Positions 28,165 to 36,135 of a DNA stretch of 48,948 nucleotides are shown piece by piece. The notes beneath the pieces are model-generated. The model searched no databases. It saw only the letters and a list, made by a program, of their open reading frames with translations, and was not told where the DNA came from. The DNA is from Colidextribacter sp. OB.20 (GTDB taxonomy: Bacteria; Bacillota; Clostridia; Oscillospirales; Oscillospiraceae): positions 1-48,948 of the forward strand of contig NZ_QWKG01000027.1 of the NCBI RefSeq assembly GCF_009911595.1. The letters are read 5' to 3'. The stretch's first letter is position 1; each line of letters starts with the position of its first letter. The position numbers were made by a program, and so were the translations under genes.

Positions 28165-28324
28165 TGTAGGGGCGGATATTATCCGCCCGTGTGCTGACAG
28201 TCCGATTTTTGCGGGCGGATGATATCCGCCCCTACGGTGCGTGTAGGGCGGGACCACTGGGCCCGCCGTTCTTCGTAACGCAGCGCGCCGGGGTCGTCGC
28301 GCCCTACGTATAGGGGCGGCTATT
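28165..28324. repeat. Family-B repeat cluster between the Imm51-like gene and pheT
   Basis: TGTAGGGGCGGATATTATCC and its inverted mate GGATGATATCCGCCCCTAC enclose a short spacer. They are followed by a TGTAGGGCGGGACCACTGGGCC unit facing GGTCGTCGCGCCCTAC, and by a truncated left half AGGGGCGGCTATTAG that runs into the stop codon of the Imm51-like gene. It splits an otherwise continuous operon. Confidence 0.85.
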
Positions 28325-28682
28325 AGTCCCACTCAATCTCGCCGCCGTGTTCCCGGACCATGCGGCAGAGGGCTTCTTCGTCTTCCGCCAGGGCGCGGAT
28401 GATGTCCTGGAAGCGTTTTGCCCTGGCTTCGTTTTCTTCTGTCAGAGGCCAATAGGCCACATACATCCCCGCCTCCGGGTCCGTCTTCATGTCCGTCAGG
28501 ATGTCTGGATCATTCTGTTCCAGATAATACCGAAAAAGGGCCTCCCAGTTGTAGCCGTTCATATAGGCGTCCTCACAAGCGGCGTTCATCTTCTCGCCGA
28601 GGGCAAGGATCTTCTCATGCTCGGCGCTTAAAAGAACCTCTATACGTTCCCCAAGGGGAAAAACCTGAACGTAGTCTGCCAT
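28323..28682 (-). CDS. Imm51-like immunity protein, 119 aa
   Basis: The small acidic soluble protein matches the Imm51 pattern: ALGEKMNAACEDAYMNGYNWEALFRYYLEQNDPDIL, then DPEAGMYVAYWPLTEENEARAKRFQDIIRAL, ending GGEIEWD. Imm51 proteins are known as cognate immunity factors in polymorphic toxin loci, but no toxin gene is visible here. ATG at 28682 follows GGAGG. It starts 14 bases after the pheS stop, in the T-box operon. Its stop codon overlaps a truncated repeat. It may be a domesticated immunity protein; the role within this operon is unknown. Confidence 0.72.
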   Translation of the reverse strand: MADYVQVFPLGERIEVLLSAEHEKILALGEKMNAACEDAYMNGYNWEALFRYYLEQNDPDILTDMKTDPEAGMYVAYWPLTEENEARAKRFQDIIRALAEDEEALCRMVREHGGEIEWD

Positions 28683-28696
28683 GTGCCGTTCCTCCA

Positions 28697-29722
28697 TCAA
28701 AACTGCTCCAAAAATCTCACATCGTTCTCAAAGATCAGCCGCAGGTCGGCGATTTTAAACCGGCGCATGGCGGTGCGCTCCAGACCCATGCCGAAGGCCC
28801 AGCCCGACCACTCCTCGGGGTCGATGTTGGCCATGCGCAGCACATTGGGGTGGATCATCCCCGCGCCCAGCAGCTCAATCCAGCCCTCACCCTTGCAGGT
28901 GGGACAGCCCGCGCCGCCGCACTTGTGGCACTGCACGTCCATCTCGCAGGAGGGCTCGGTAAAGGGGAAGTGGTGGGGGCGGAACCGGGTGACGGTCCCC
29001 TTGCCGAAGAGCTCCTCGGCCAGCAGGTTGAGGGTGCCCTTCAGGTCGGCCATGGTGACGTTCTTGTCGATGACCATCCCCTCCACCTGGTGGAACATGG
29101 GGGAGTGGGTGGCGTCCACCTCGTCCTTGCGGTACACCCGGCCGGGGGCGATGATGCGGATGGGCAGGGGCATGGCGTCCATGGCCCGCACCTGCATGGG
29201 GGAGGTCTGGGAGCGGAGCATCACCCGGCTGTCCTCATCGAAGTAAAAGGTGTCCGACCAGTCCCGGGAGGGGTGGCCCTCCTCGGCGTTGAGCCGGTCG
29301 AAGTTCAGCTCGGCCAGCTCCACCTCGGGGCCGTCCAGAACGGTGAAGCCCATACCCACAAAGATGTCCTTGATCTCGTCCAGGGCGCTGTACATGGGGT
29401 GCTTGCGGCCCAGCTTGACGGGCTTGCCCGGAACGGTGACGTCCAGGGCCTCCGCCTTGAGCCGCTCCTCCAGGGCGGCAGCGGCCAGCTTCTGGGCGGT
29501 GAGCTCAATGGTCTCCTCCAGAACGGACCGGACCTCGTTGGCCAGAGCCCCCATAGCGGGCCGCTCCTCGGCGGACAGCCTGCCCATCTGCTTCAAAACC
29601 GCGGTGAGCTCTCCCTTTTTGCCCAGGTACTTGACCCGCAGCTCGTCCAGGGCGGCGGGGTCTGCCGCGCCGGTGATGGCCTCCAGCGCCTCGCGTTCGA
29701 TTTTCGCTAACTGTTCTTTCAT
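28697..29722 (-). CDS. pheS: Phenylalanine--tRNA ligase alpha subunit, 341 aa
   Basis: This is the catalytic subunit of phenylalanyl-tRNA synthetase. An N-terminal coiled coil (about 1-90) precedes the class II core: the motif 1 region KLGRKHPMYSALDEIKDIFVGMGF, motif 2 in RTSPMQVRAM...RIIAPGRVYRKDEVDATH, and motif 3 GWAFGMGLERTAMRRF near the end. MRYGIPDIRLF is replaced by FKIADLRLIFENDVRFL at the C-terminus, as in other bacteria. The start follows AAGGAG. It is the second gene of the T-box operon. Confidence 0.98.
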   Translation of the reverse strand: MKEQLAKIEREALEAITGAADPAALDELRVKYLGKKGELTAVLKQMGRLSAEERPAMGALANEVRSVLEETIELTAQKLAAAALEERLKAEALDVTVPGKPVKLGRKHPMYSALDEIKDIFVGMGFTVLDGPEVELAELNFDRLNAEEGHPSRDWSDTFYFDEDSRVMLRSQTSPMQVRAMDAMPLPIRIIAPGRVYRKDEVDATHSPMFHQVEGMVIDKNVTMADLKGTLNLLAEELFGKGTVTRFRPHHFPFTEPSCEMDVQCHKCGGAGCPTCKGEGWIELLGAGMIHPNVLRMANIDPEEWSGWAFGMGLERTAMRRFKIADLRLIFENDVRFLEQF

Positions 29723-29734
29723 CGGTAAAACTCC

Positions 29735-29938
29735 TTATTTAAAATCTTTTAAATCTTCCGGATAGTCAACATAGGAGCGGACCACCGTTCCGCAGCTTTT
29801 GCAGATGATGTGGATGAGCTCCTGCCCCAAATTCAGCCCCCTTGCCGGGTAGGGCCACACCCTGCCCTGCTGCTGCTGGACGCCCGCCACCAGCTTTGTT
29901 CCGCCGCAGTGGGGACATACCTCCTGCTTCTGTTCCAT
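29735..29938 (-). CDS. Small zinc-ribbon protein, 67 aa
   Basis: Two cysteine pairs, VCPHCGGTKLV near the N-terminus and IICKSCGTVVRSYV near the C-terminus, form a four-cysteine zinc ribbon. The tail is YPEDLKDFK. The start is the ATG after GAGGGGG; the longer in-frame reading upstream runs through the T-box and is rejected. It is the first gene behind the Phe T-box, so it is expressed under phenylalanine-tRNA starvation together with pheS. Its role is unknown. The ribosome site of pheS lies across its stop codon. Confidence 0.75.
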   Translation of the reverse strand: MEQKQEVCPHCGGTKLVAGVQQQQGRVWPYPARGLNLGQELIHIICKSCGTVVRSYVDYPEDLKDFK

Positions 29939-29956
29939 AAAAACCCCCTCAGTAAA

Positions 29957-30190
29957 GAAAAACGCCCTTCCTCCCCAGAACTGGGGACGAAAGGCAAGCC
30001 CTCCGCGGTACCACCCGCATTCGCGCAGACTGCGCGCACTCAACCTCCGGTAACGGCGGAGAAACCGTCCCCCTCTCGGGGGCCGCTCCCGGGCGAACCA
30101 AGGGATGCCGTCTCAGACGGGCTTTCAGCCGGCGGCCCGTCCTCTCTGGGAGAGGAAAATCCCTATTTTCCCGTTCAACACATTTGAGCT
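29957..30190 (-). promoter_or_regulatory. T-box riboswitch, tRNA-Phe
   Basis: The minus strand holds the conserved T-box GGGTGGTACCGCGG (about 30005-30018), which binds the tRNA acceptor end in the antiterminator. It is followed by a terminator stem (CCCTTCC...GGAAGGG around CCCCAGTTCTGGGG at 29964-29995) and the T run GTTTTTC. Upstream are the stem-I elements AGAGAGGACGG and GGCTGAAAGCC. A TTC triplet in GGTTCGCC (30095-30097) is the likely specifier codon for phenylalanine. Uncharged tRNA-Phe would relieve termination and switch on the operon. Confidence 0.9.
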
Positions 30191-30197
30191 ACCCGTA

Positions 30198-30226
30198 TTT
30201 ATAACACAAATTGCCTTGTAATGCAA
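30198..30226 (-). promoter_or_regulatory. Promoter of the T-box operon
   Basis: On the minus strand TTGCAT (30221-30226) and TATAAA (30198-30203) are 17 bp apart, ending just before the T-box leader. Confidence 0.65.
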
Positions 30227-30295
30227 GAGGAAAAGGGGTATAATTTCGGAAAATGAATGGTCTTCTAAACCCAGCGGGAAGCTGGGAAAATAATC

Positions 30296-30324
30296 TGGAC
30301 AAAATCGGTACTCTATGCTACAAT
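30296..30324 (+). promoter_or_regulatory. sufC promoter
   Basis: TGGACA at 30296-30301 and TACAAT at 30319-30324 are separated by 17 bp. Each hexamer matches consensus at five of six positions. The ATG follows at 30354. Confidence 0.7.
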
Positions 30325-30353
30325 GGAGAAAAACAGACAGGGAGGGACATCTC

Positions 30354-31082
30354 ATGCTGGAATTACAGCATATCAGCTATAATGTGGCGCAGGACGGCGG
30401 CGACAAGGACATCCTGCACGACATCAATTTGACCATCAGCGAGCGCTTTGTGGCCATCACCGGCCCCAACGGCGGCGGCAAGTCCACGCTGGCCAAGGTG
30501 ATCGCCGGCATCTACACCCCAACCCAGGGGAAAATCCTCTTCAACGGAGAGGACATTACCGGGCTGTCCATCACTGACCGGGCCCGGAAGGGCATCAGCT
30601 TTGCCTTTCAACAGCCGGTGCGCTTCAAGGGGCTGACGGTGAAGGACCTGATTACCCTGGCCAGCGGAAAGGACATTGGTGTGTCCGAGGCCTGCGGCTA
30701 CCTGTCAGAGGTGGGCCTGTGCGCCAAGGACTATATCGACCGGGAGGTGGATGCCTCCCTGTCCGGCGGCGAGCTGAAGCGCATCGAGATCGCCACCATT
30801 ATGGCCCGGGGGACAAGCCTGTCCGTCTTTGATGAGCCCGAGGCGGGTATCGACCTGTGGTCCTTCACCAATCTGATCCAGGTCTTTGAGCAGCTGCACA
30901 AGAAGATCAACGGCTCCATCCTCATCATCTCCCACCAGGAGCGGATTCTCAACATCGCCGACCGCGTCGTCGTCCTGGCCGAGGGTCAGGTCATCAACGA
31001 CGGCCCCCGGAAGGACGTGCTGCCCACCCTGCTGGGGGGCGCCCCCGGGGTGTGCGGCGCCCTGGCGGATAAGGTGCGGTGA
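30354..31082 (+). CDS. sufC: Fe-S assembly ATPase SufC, 242 aa
   Basis: SufC is the ABC-type ATPase of iron-sulfur cluster assembly. Walker A is GPNGGGKST (37-45), the ABC signature LSGGELKR (about 139-146), and Walker B LSVFDEPEAGID. SQQPVR is replaced by FAFQQPVRFKG in the Q loop, typical of the SufC family. ATG at 30354 follows GGGAGGG; the upstream in-frame start is not used. It is paired only with one SufB/D-type gene, so it forms a minimal SufBC scaffold. A long hairpin repeat separates the two genes. Confidence 0.95.
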   Translation: MLELQHISYNVAQDGGDKDILHDINLTISERFVAITGPNGGGKSTLAKVIAGIYTPTQGKILFNGEDITGLSITDRARKGISFAFQQPVRFKGLTVKDLITLASGKDIGVSEACGYLSEVGLCAKDYIDREVDASLSGGELKRIEIATIMARGTSLSVFDEPEAGIDLWSFTNLIQVFEQLHKKINGSILIISHQERILNIADRVVVLAEGQVINDGPRKDVLPTLLGGAPGVCGALADKVR

Positions 31083-31088
31083 ATATTT

Positions 31089-31166
31089 TGTAGGGGGCGG
31101 CCTCTGTGCCGCCCCGCCGGTATGGAAAATCTTTAACATGGGGCGGCGCAGAGGCCGCCCCCTACA
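31089..31166. repeat. 78-bp inverted-repeat unit, sufC-sufB
   Basis: TGTAGGGGGCGGCCTCTGTG at the left is mirrored by CAGAGGCCGCCCCCTACA at the right, with a 20-30 bp variable loop. It has the same length and ends as the copy at 38259-38336. Confidence 0.85.
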
Positions 31167-31191
31167 GATACATCCCTAAGGAGGAATATAT

Positions 31192-32109
31192 ATGGACGCG
31201 ATCCAAAAGAGCCTGCTGGAGCAGGTGGCCGGGCTCCACGAGGTCCCGGAGGGGGCCTACAACATCCGGGCCAACGGCCAGAAGGCGGGCCGGAACACCA
31301 CCGCCAACATCGACATCGTCACCAAGACCGATAAGGACGGCATCGACATCATCATCAAGCCGGGCACGAAGAACGAGTCGGTCCACATCCCGGTGGTCCT
31401 CAGCATGAGCGGCCTGAAGGACATGGTGTACAACGATTTTTTCATCGGCGAGGACAGTGACGTCACCATTGTAGCCGGCTGCGGCATCCACAACTGCGGG
31501 GTGCAGACCTCGGAGCATTCGGGCATCCACACCTTCCACGTGGGCAAAAATGCCCGGGTGCGCTATGTGGAGAAGCACTACGGCGAGGGGGACGGCGCCG
31601 GCGAGAACATCATGAACCCCACCACCGTGGTGGAGCTGGACGAGGGGGGCTACATGGAGATGGAGACCACCCAGATCAAGGGGGTGGACTCCACCGTCCG
31701 CACCACCACCGCCAGGCTGGGCCCCAGGTCCACCCTGATTATCAAGGAGAAGGTGATGACCCACGGCAGGCAGCTGGCCAAGTCCGACTTTACCGTGGAC
31801 CTGGACGGCGAGGGCTGCCACACCAATGTGATCTCCCGGTCGGTGGCCCGGGACCAGTCCAAACAGATTTTCCTGGCCCGGATCAACGGCAACGCCGCCT
31901 GCTACGGCCACTCCGAGTGCGACGCCATCATCATGGACGAGGGGGTGGTGTCCGCCATTCCCGAGGTCACCGCCAACTGTCTGGATGCCCAGCTGATTCA
32001 CGAGGCGGCCATCGGCAAGATCGCCGGGGAGCAGCTCACCAAGCTCATGACCCTGGGCCTTACCGAGAAGGAGGCCGAGGAGCAGATCGTCAACGGGTTT
32101 TTGAAATGA
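31192..32109 (+). CDS. sufB: SufB/SufD-family Fe-S scaffold protein, 305 aa
   Basis: This protein works with SufC in Fe-S cluster assembly. The SufBD beta-helix core is visible in DVTIVAGCGIHNCGV, VGKNARVRYVEKHYGEG and GCHTNVISRSVARDQSKQIF. The C-terminus EVTANCLDAQLIHEAAIGKIAGEQLTKLMTLGL has the SufB-type region. At 305 residues it is much shorter than E. coli SufB (about 495), lacking the N-terminal domain, as in the minimal two-gene system of some anaerobes. The start follows AAGGAGG. No SufS, SufU or SufD is nearby, so sulfur donation must be supplied elsewhere. Confidence 0.88.
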   Translation: MDAIQKSLLEQVAGLHEVPEGAYNIRANGQKAGRNTTANIDIVTKTDKDGIDIIIKPGTKNESVHIPVVLSMSGLKDMVYNDFFIGEDSDVTIVAGCGIHNCGVQTSEHSGIHTFHVGKNARVRYVEKHYGEGDGAGENIMNPTTVVELDEGGYMEMETTQIKGVDSTVRTTTARLGPRSTLIIKEKVMTHGRQLAKSDFTVDLDGEGCHTNVISRSVARDQSKQIFLARINGNAACYGHSECDAIIMDEGVVSAIPEVTANCLDAQLIHEAAIGKIAGEQLTKLMTLGLTEKEAEEQIVNGFLK

Positions 32110-32189
32110 TGTAGGGGCGGATGATATCCGCCCGCTGTAGGGCGGGACGACCTCGGCCTGCCGCCTGCCAGAAACGGCGCGCCCTATAC
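32110..32189. repeat. Family-B repeat pair, sufB-nnr
   Basis: TGTAGGGGCGGATGATATCC, then a second unit GTAGGGCGGGACGACCTCGGCC facing GGCGCGCCCTATA. It starts within two bases of the sufB stop codon. Confidence 0.82.
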
Positions 32190-32211
32190 AACAATCCTGA
32201 GGAGGTGTCCT

Positions 32212-33948
32212 ATGCTGCCACTTGCCACCGCCGCACAAATGAAGGAGCTGGACCGCCGGGCCATTGAGGAGCGGGGAGTGTCCTCCCTGGACCTGATGGA
32301 GAACGCCGCTCACGCCGTGACCCAGGCGGTGTGGGAGCTGCTAAATCCGCCGGAGGACGAGTTTGGTCCCATCGGCCACGGCCAGAGCGTTGTGATTGTT
32401 ACGAACAAAAAGGGCGCTCCCCCTCCCACCAGTGAGGAACAGGCCCAGATGGACGAGCTCCGGGCCATTGTGGAGTCCAAGAACGACGACCCCACCCCCC
32501 GGATCGCGGTGTTCTGCGGCCCGGGCAACAACGGCGGGGACGGCGTGGCCGCCGCCCGTCTGCTGATGGGGATGGGAAACTGTCAGGTCCGGGCCTTCTT
32601 TGTGGGCGACCGGGCCAAAATGACCCCAGACGAGAAAGCTATGGAGGACAAGCTCATCGCTGCCGGGGGCTGTCTGGAGGACTTCTCCGTAGACATGACC
32701 AGCCGGGAGACGCTGGAGGCCACCATGACCTTTGAGCAGCAGAAGCTGCTGATGTGGATCTCCACCTGCGACGCGATGGTGGACGCCCTCTTCGGCATCG
32801 GCCTGACCCGGCCGGTGGAGGGGGTGTTCCGCACTGCCGTTTTGCAGATGCAGAGCCAGTTAGGCTGCCCGGTGGTCTCCTGTGACGTCCCCTCCGGGGT
32901 GAACGCCGACACCGGAGAGGTGCTGGGGGAGGCGGTCCGGGCCAAGGTGACCGTTACCTTCACCCGGGGCAAGCCGGGGCTGTACTCCGGGCCGGGGGCG
33001 GAGCGGGCCGGGGAGGTCCGCATCGTGTACATCGGCATCCCCCACGATCTGGAGTACCAGATGTTCCGGGAGCTGCCCCGGCTGGAGGTCATGCACCAGC
33101 CCGACAGCCAGCTCCCCCTCCGCCCCCGGAACGCCCACAAGGGGGACTTTGGCAAGCTGTTCATCCTGGCGGGCTCCGAGGGCTATACCGGCGCGCCGGT
33201 TCTGGCGGCACGGGCTGCCCTGCGCACCGGGGCGGGGCTGGTGTACTTAGGGGTTCCCAGGGAAATCTACCCCATCATGGCCGTGAAATGCGACGAGGCC
33301 ATGCCCTTCCCCCTGCCGGAGGACTACAGCGCCATCCTGGAGAAGGCCAGGGGCTGTGACGCGGCCCTCATCGGCCCCGGGCTGGGGCGGGCGACCGAGA
33401 CGGAACAGCTTGTCCTGCGCCTGCTGTCCGACCTGGACATCCCCGTGGTGCTGGACGCCGATGGCATAAACGCGCTGTGTGGGCATATAGATGTACTGGA
33501 CAGGCGGACCACGCTCACCGTCCTCACTCCCCACGAGGGGGAGTTTGCCCGGCTGACGGGGTGCGCTCTACCCGTCCGGGACCGCCCCACCGCCGCCCGG
33601 GACTTTGCCCGGGAGCACGGCTGTGTGCTGGTCCTCAAGGGACGGGGCACCGTCACCGCCGCCCTGGACGGCTCCGCCTGCATCAACGCCACCGGAAACC
33701 CCGGCATGGCCAAGGGGGGCTCCGGGGACGTGCTGGCCGGGATGATTGCCGCCCTGCTGGGTCAGAAGCATCTGCGCAGAGAGCGCCGGGAGGGGGACAA
33801 CACCCCGGAGCTGGTGACAGCCGCCGTCTGCTTCCACGGCCTGGCCGGGGACCTGTGTGCCCGGAAATTGGGGGAGTACGCCATGCTGCCCTCCGACCTT
33901 ATTGAGGCCCTGCCCGAGGTCCTGCGGCAGTGGACGGAGGAATTGTAG
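32212..33948 (+). CDS. nnr: Bifunctional NAD(P)H-hydrate repair enzyme, 578 aa
   Basis: This two-domain protein repairs damaged NAD(P)H hydrates. The N-terminal epimerase (about 1-260) shows AAQMKELDRRAIEERGV, the catalytic DLMENAAH and CGPGNNGGDGVAAARLL. The C-terminal ADP/ATP-dependent dehydratase (about 290-575) of ribokinase-like fold shows AHKGDFGKLFILAGSEGYTGAP, AALIGPGLGR and GSGDVLAGMIAALLG. The N-domain has a longer loop around residues 44-85. The start follows GAGGTGT. The TAG stop is the third to fifth base of the next family-B repeat. Confidence 0.95.
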   Translation: MLPLATAAQMKELDRRAIEERGVSSLDLMENAAHAVTQAVWELLNPPEDEFGPIGHGQSVVIVTNKKGAPPPTSEEQAQMDELRAIVESKNDDPTPRIAVFCGPGNNGGDGVAAARLLMGMGNCQVRAFFVGDRAKMTPDEKAMEDKLIAAGGCLEDFSVDMTSRETLEATMTFEQQKLLMWISTCDAMVDALFGIGLTRPVEGVFRTAVLQMQSQLGCPVVSCDVPSGVNADTGEVLGEAVRAKVTVTFTRGKPGLYSGPGAERAGEVRIVYIGIPHDLEYQMFRELPRLEVMHQPDSQLPLRPRNAHKGDFGKLFILAGSEGYTGAPVLAARAALRTGAGLVYLGVPREIYPIMAVKCDEAMPFPLPEDYSAILEKARGCDAALIGPGLGRATETEQLVLRLLSDLDIPVVLDADGINALCGHIDVLDRRTTLTVLTPHEGEFARLTGCALPVRDRPTAARDFAREHGCVLVLKGRGTVTAALDGSACINATGNPGMAKGGSGDVLAGMIAALLGQKHLRRERREGDNTPELVTAAVCFHGLAGDLCARKLGEYAMLPSDLIEALPEVLRQWTEEL

Positions 33949-34020
33949 GGGCGGCTATTAGCGCCCGCATCTTAATGAAACCTGCCAGATCACGACGGGC
34001 GGATAATATCCGCCCCTACA
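33944..34020. repeat. Family-B inverted pair at the nnr stop codon
   Basis: TGTAGGGGCGGCTATTAGCG at the left, including the nnr stop codon, faces GGGCGGATAATATCCGCCCC plus TACA at the right, with a short spacer. The two cores differ, but each is a palindrome. Confidence 0.82.
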
Positions 34021-34053
34021 GGCAGATTTTACAACCAAATTGGAGGTATCACC

Positions 34054-34635
34054 GTGCGCAAACGTCTGCTTTGCGTACTAATGACAGCCCTCCTGCTGGC
34101 CGGGTGCGGCAAAGCGGGAGGAGACGAAGCGGAGGAGCTGGCCTTGACCGTCCGGGGGGAGTATCTGGCCCTGGACGCCTGCGCCGCCCAGGCGGCTGTG
34201 ACCGCCGACTACGGCCAGCGGGTGTATGAGTATGAGATGGCCGTGGCGGTAAACGGGGAGGAGACCGTCCTCACCCTGTCCGCCCCCGAGACGGTGGCGG
34301 GTCTCACCGCCCGGATCACCGGGGAGGACAGCCGGCTGGAGTTTGACGGCCTGTCGGTGGAGACCGGACCGCTGGACGGCAGCGGGCTCACCCCCGTCTC
34401 CGCCCTGCCCGCCCTGCTGGAGGCGGCCCGGTCGGGCTACATCACCGCCTGCGCCCTGGAGGAGGAGGGAGCCCTCCTTCGGGTGGACTGCGGCGACCCC
34501 TCCGGAAGCCCGGGCACAGGCACGGAGTACGCCCTGTGGTTCGACACCGCCACCCACGCCCTGATTAAGGGCGAGATATCGGTAGACGGCTTCCGGGTGA
34601 TTTTGTGCGAATTTTCCGATTTTACCGCCGGATGA
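34054..34635 (+). CDS. Predicted lipoprotein, 193 aa
   Basis: The signal sequence MRKRLLCVLMTALLLAGCGKAG has a lipobox (LAGC, Cys18), so the protein is anchored on the outer face of the membrane. The mature part is acidic and predicted beta-rich: ALTVRGEYLALDAC, YEYEMAVAVNGEETVLTLSAPETVAGLTARI, then WFDTATHALIKGEISVDGFRVILCEFSDF. The shape resembles LolA/LolB-type lipid-carrier-like folds, but there is no clear motif. The GTG start at 34054 follows GGAGGT. It lies between nnr and alr. Confidence 0.75.
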   Translation: MRKRLLCVLMTALLLAGCGKAGGDEAEELALTVRGEYLALDACAAQAAVTADYGQRVYEYEMAVAVNGEETVLTLSAPETVAGLTARITGEDSRLEFDGLSVETGPLDGSGLTPVSALPALLEAARSGYITACALEEEGALLRVDCGDPSGSPGTGTEYALWFDTATHALIKGEISVDGFRVILCEFSDFTAG

Positions 34636-34637
34636 TC

Positions 34638-34694
34638 TGTAGGGGCGGACATTGTCCGCCCGCGTGTAGGGTGCGACGACCTCGGCGCGCCGTT
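34638..34694. repeat. Family-B repeat pair, lipoprotein-alr
   Basis: TGTAGGGGCGGACATTGTCC and a following TGTAGGGTGCGACGACCTCGG with GCGCGCCG are two consecutive units in the 94-bp gap before alr. Confidence 0.82.
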
Positions 34695-34729
34695 TGAATA
34701 TTTGATTTCCAAACAAAAGAGGGATACCC

Positions 34730-35866
34730 ATGACAGACAGAAGAACAGTCCGCACCTGGGCAGAGATCGACCTGGACGCCCTGGCCCACAACTACCGGCT
34801 CCTGCGGGGAATGGCGCCTGATTCCAAATTTTTAGGTTTGGTGAAGGCCAACGCCTACGGCCACGGTGCGATTCCCATCGCAAAAAAGCTGGAGGCGCTG
34901 GGGGTCGACATGCTGGCGGTGGCCTGTCTGGACGAGGCCGTGGAGCTGCGGGAGGCGGGCATTGTCATCCCCATCCTGTGTCTGGGCCAGACGTCCCCTG
35001 AGCTGGCCGGCGAGCTGCTGGAGTACGACGTCACCCAGACGGTGGGCGACCTGGAGACGGGCAAGGCCCTGTCCGTTGCCGCCGTGGCCGCCGGAAAGAC
35101 GCTGAAAATTCACGTGAAGGTGGACACCGGTATGGGCCGGCTGGGCTTTGTGTGGACAGAGGGGTGGGAGGCTGACTCCACCCGAGAGATTGCGGCCCTG
35201 TGTGCCCTGCCCGGCCTGGAGGCGGAGGGCGTCTTTACCCACTTCTCCGACGCCGACGGGAGCTGGGAATATACCCGCGCTCAGAATCGAAAATTTGGAG
35301 ACGTGATCGAGGCCCTGCGGAGGGCTGGTCGGGAGTTTAAAATTTGCCATTGCGCCGCCAGCGCCGCCGTGTTAAACTACCCTTGGATGAGTTTAAACAT
35401 GGTCCGCCCCGGCATCGCCCTGTACGGCTATGTACCCGACCCGTCTGTGAAGGACCCGGGCTTAAAGCCGGTGATGACAGTGAAAAGCCGGATCGCCGCT
35501 GTCCGGGCGCTGCCCGCTGGGGCGAAGATCAGCTACGGCTGCACCGCCACCCTGGAGCGGGACTCCAAAATCGCCGTCCTGCCCATGGGCTACGGCGACG
35601 GCTATCCCCGGGTGTTGTCCAATCAGATGGACATGCTGATTCGCGGCATTCCCTGCCCCATTGTAGGCCGCGTCTGTATGGACATGTGTATGGTGGACGT
35701 CACCGGCCTGGAGAATGTACAGCCCGGCGAGGCGGCTGTTGTCTACGGGCCGAAGCTGACGCAGCGGGCGGCAAAGCTGGCGGGCACCATCCCCTATGAA
35801 TTATTGTGCCAGCTCACTCCCCGGATTCCCCGCATCTATTTGGAGGGCGGGACTGTGATTTCCTGA
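34730..35866 (+). CDS. alr: Alanine racemase, 378 aa
   Basis: Alr makes D-alanine for peptidoglycan. The PLP lysine is Lys39 in VKANAYGHG. The catalytic tyrosine is in KISYGCTATLERDSKIAVLPMGYGDGYPR. GRVCMDMCMVDVT is the C-domain signature. The start ATG at 34730 follows AAGAGGG. In many Firmicutes alr is followed by a mazEF toxin-antitoxin pair; here only the toxin follows. Confidence 0.97.
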   Translation: MTDRRTVRTWAEIDLDALAHNYRLLRGMAPDSKFLGLVKANAYGHGAIPIAKKLEALGVDMLAVACLDEAVELREAGIVIPILCLGQTSPELAGELLEYDVTQTVGDLETGKALSVAAVAAGKTLKIHVKVDTGMGRLGFVWTEGWEADSTREIAALCALPGLEAEGVFTHFSDADGSWEYTRAQNRKFGDVIEALRRAGREFKICHCAASAAVLNYPWMSLNMVRPGIALYGYVPDPSVKDPGLKPVMTVKSRIAAVRALPAGAKISYGCTATLERDSKIAVLPMGYGDGYPRVLSNQMDMLIRGIPCPIVGRVCMDMCMVDVTGLENVQPGEAAVVYGPKLTQRAAKLAGTIPYELLCQLTPRIPRIYLEGGTVIS

Positions 35867-36076
35867 AAATCCTCTGAAAAACCGTTGGACATGTCCTCAC
35901 ACCGCCTGTCCCCTGCCGTGACCCGCCTGCCCGTCTCCGCATAGGATGAACCGGAGCGCAGGGGTAGGAAGGGCGCGGCGGGCGTTCCGGAGTGGGCCGG
36001 GGACGATCTGTTCATTTGACGGCTCAAATTCTCTTTCCAGGTGAGGTATAAAGCCCGCCGCCCCGTGGGAGAATCA

Positions 36077-36117
36077 TAGTACAGCGTTACATAAGCCCCG
36101 GCTGTAACGCGGTGCTA
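36077..36117. promoter_or_regulatory. Hairpin upstream of the MazF-type gene
   Basis: TAGTACAGCGTTACA (36077-36091) pairs with TGTAACGCGGTGCTA (36103-36117) in 14 of 15 positions around an 11-base loop. It ends 18 bases before the toxin start and has no T run. The 269-bp gap 35867-36135 holds no antitoxin-size coding region: the longest rightward reading is 32 codons and looks random. Confidence 0.55.
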
Positions 36118-36135
36118 TCTTCCAGCGGAGTGTGA

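Noticed and set aside
35836-36027. Leftward 63-codon open frame at the end of alr
   Set aside because: It overlaps the alr coding end, has no ribosome site and no recognisable composition; it looks like chance.
35867-36135. Hidden mazE-type antitoxin gene between alr and the toxin
   Set aside because: Translation of the rightward frames gives at most 32 codons without a ribbon-helix-helix or AbrB-like pattern and without a ribosome site.
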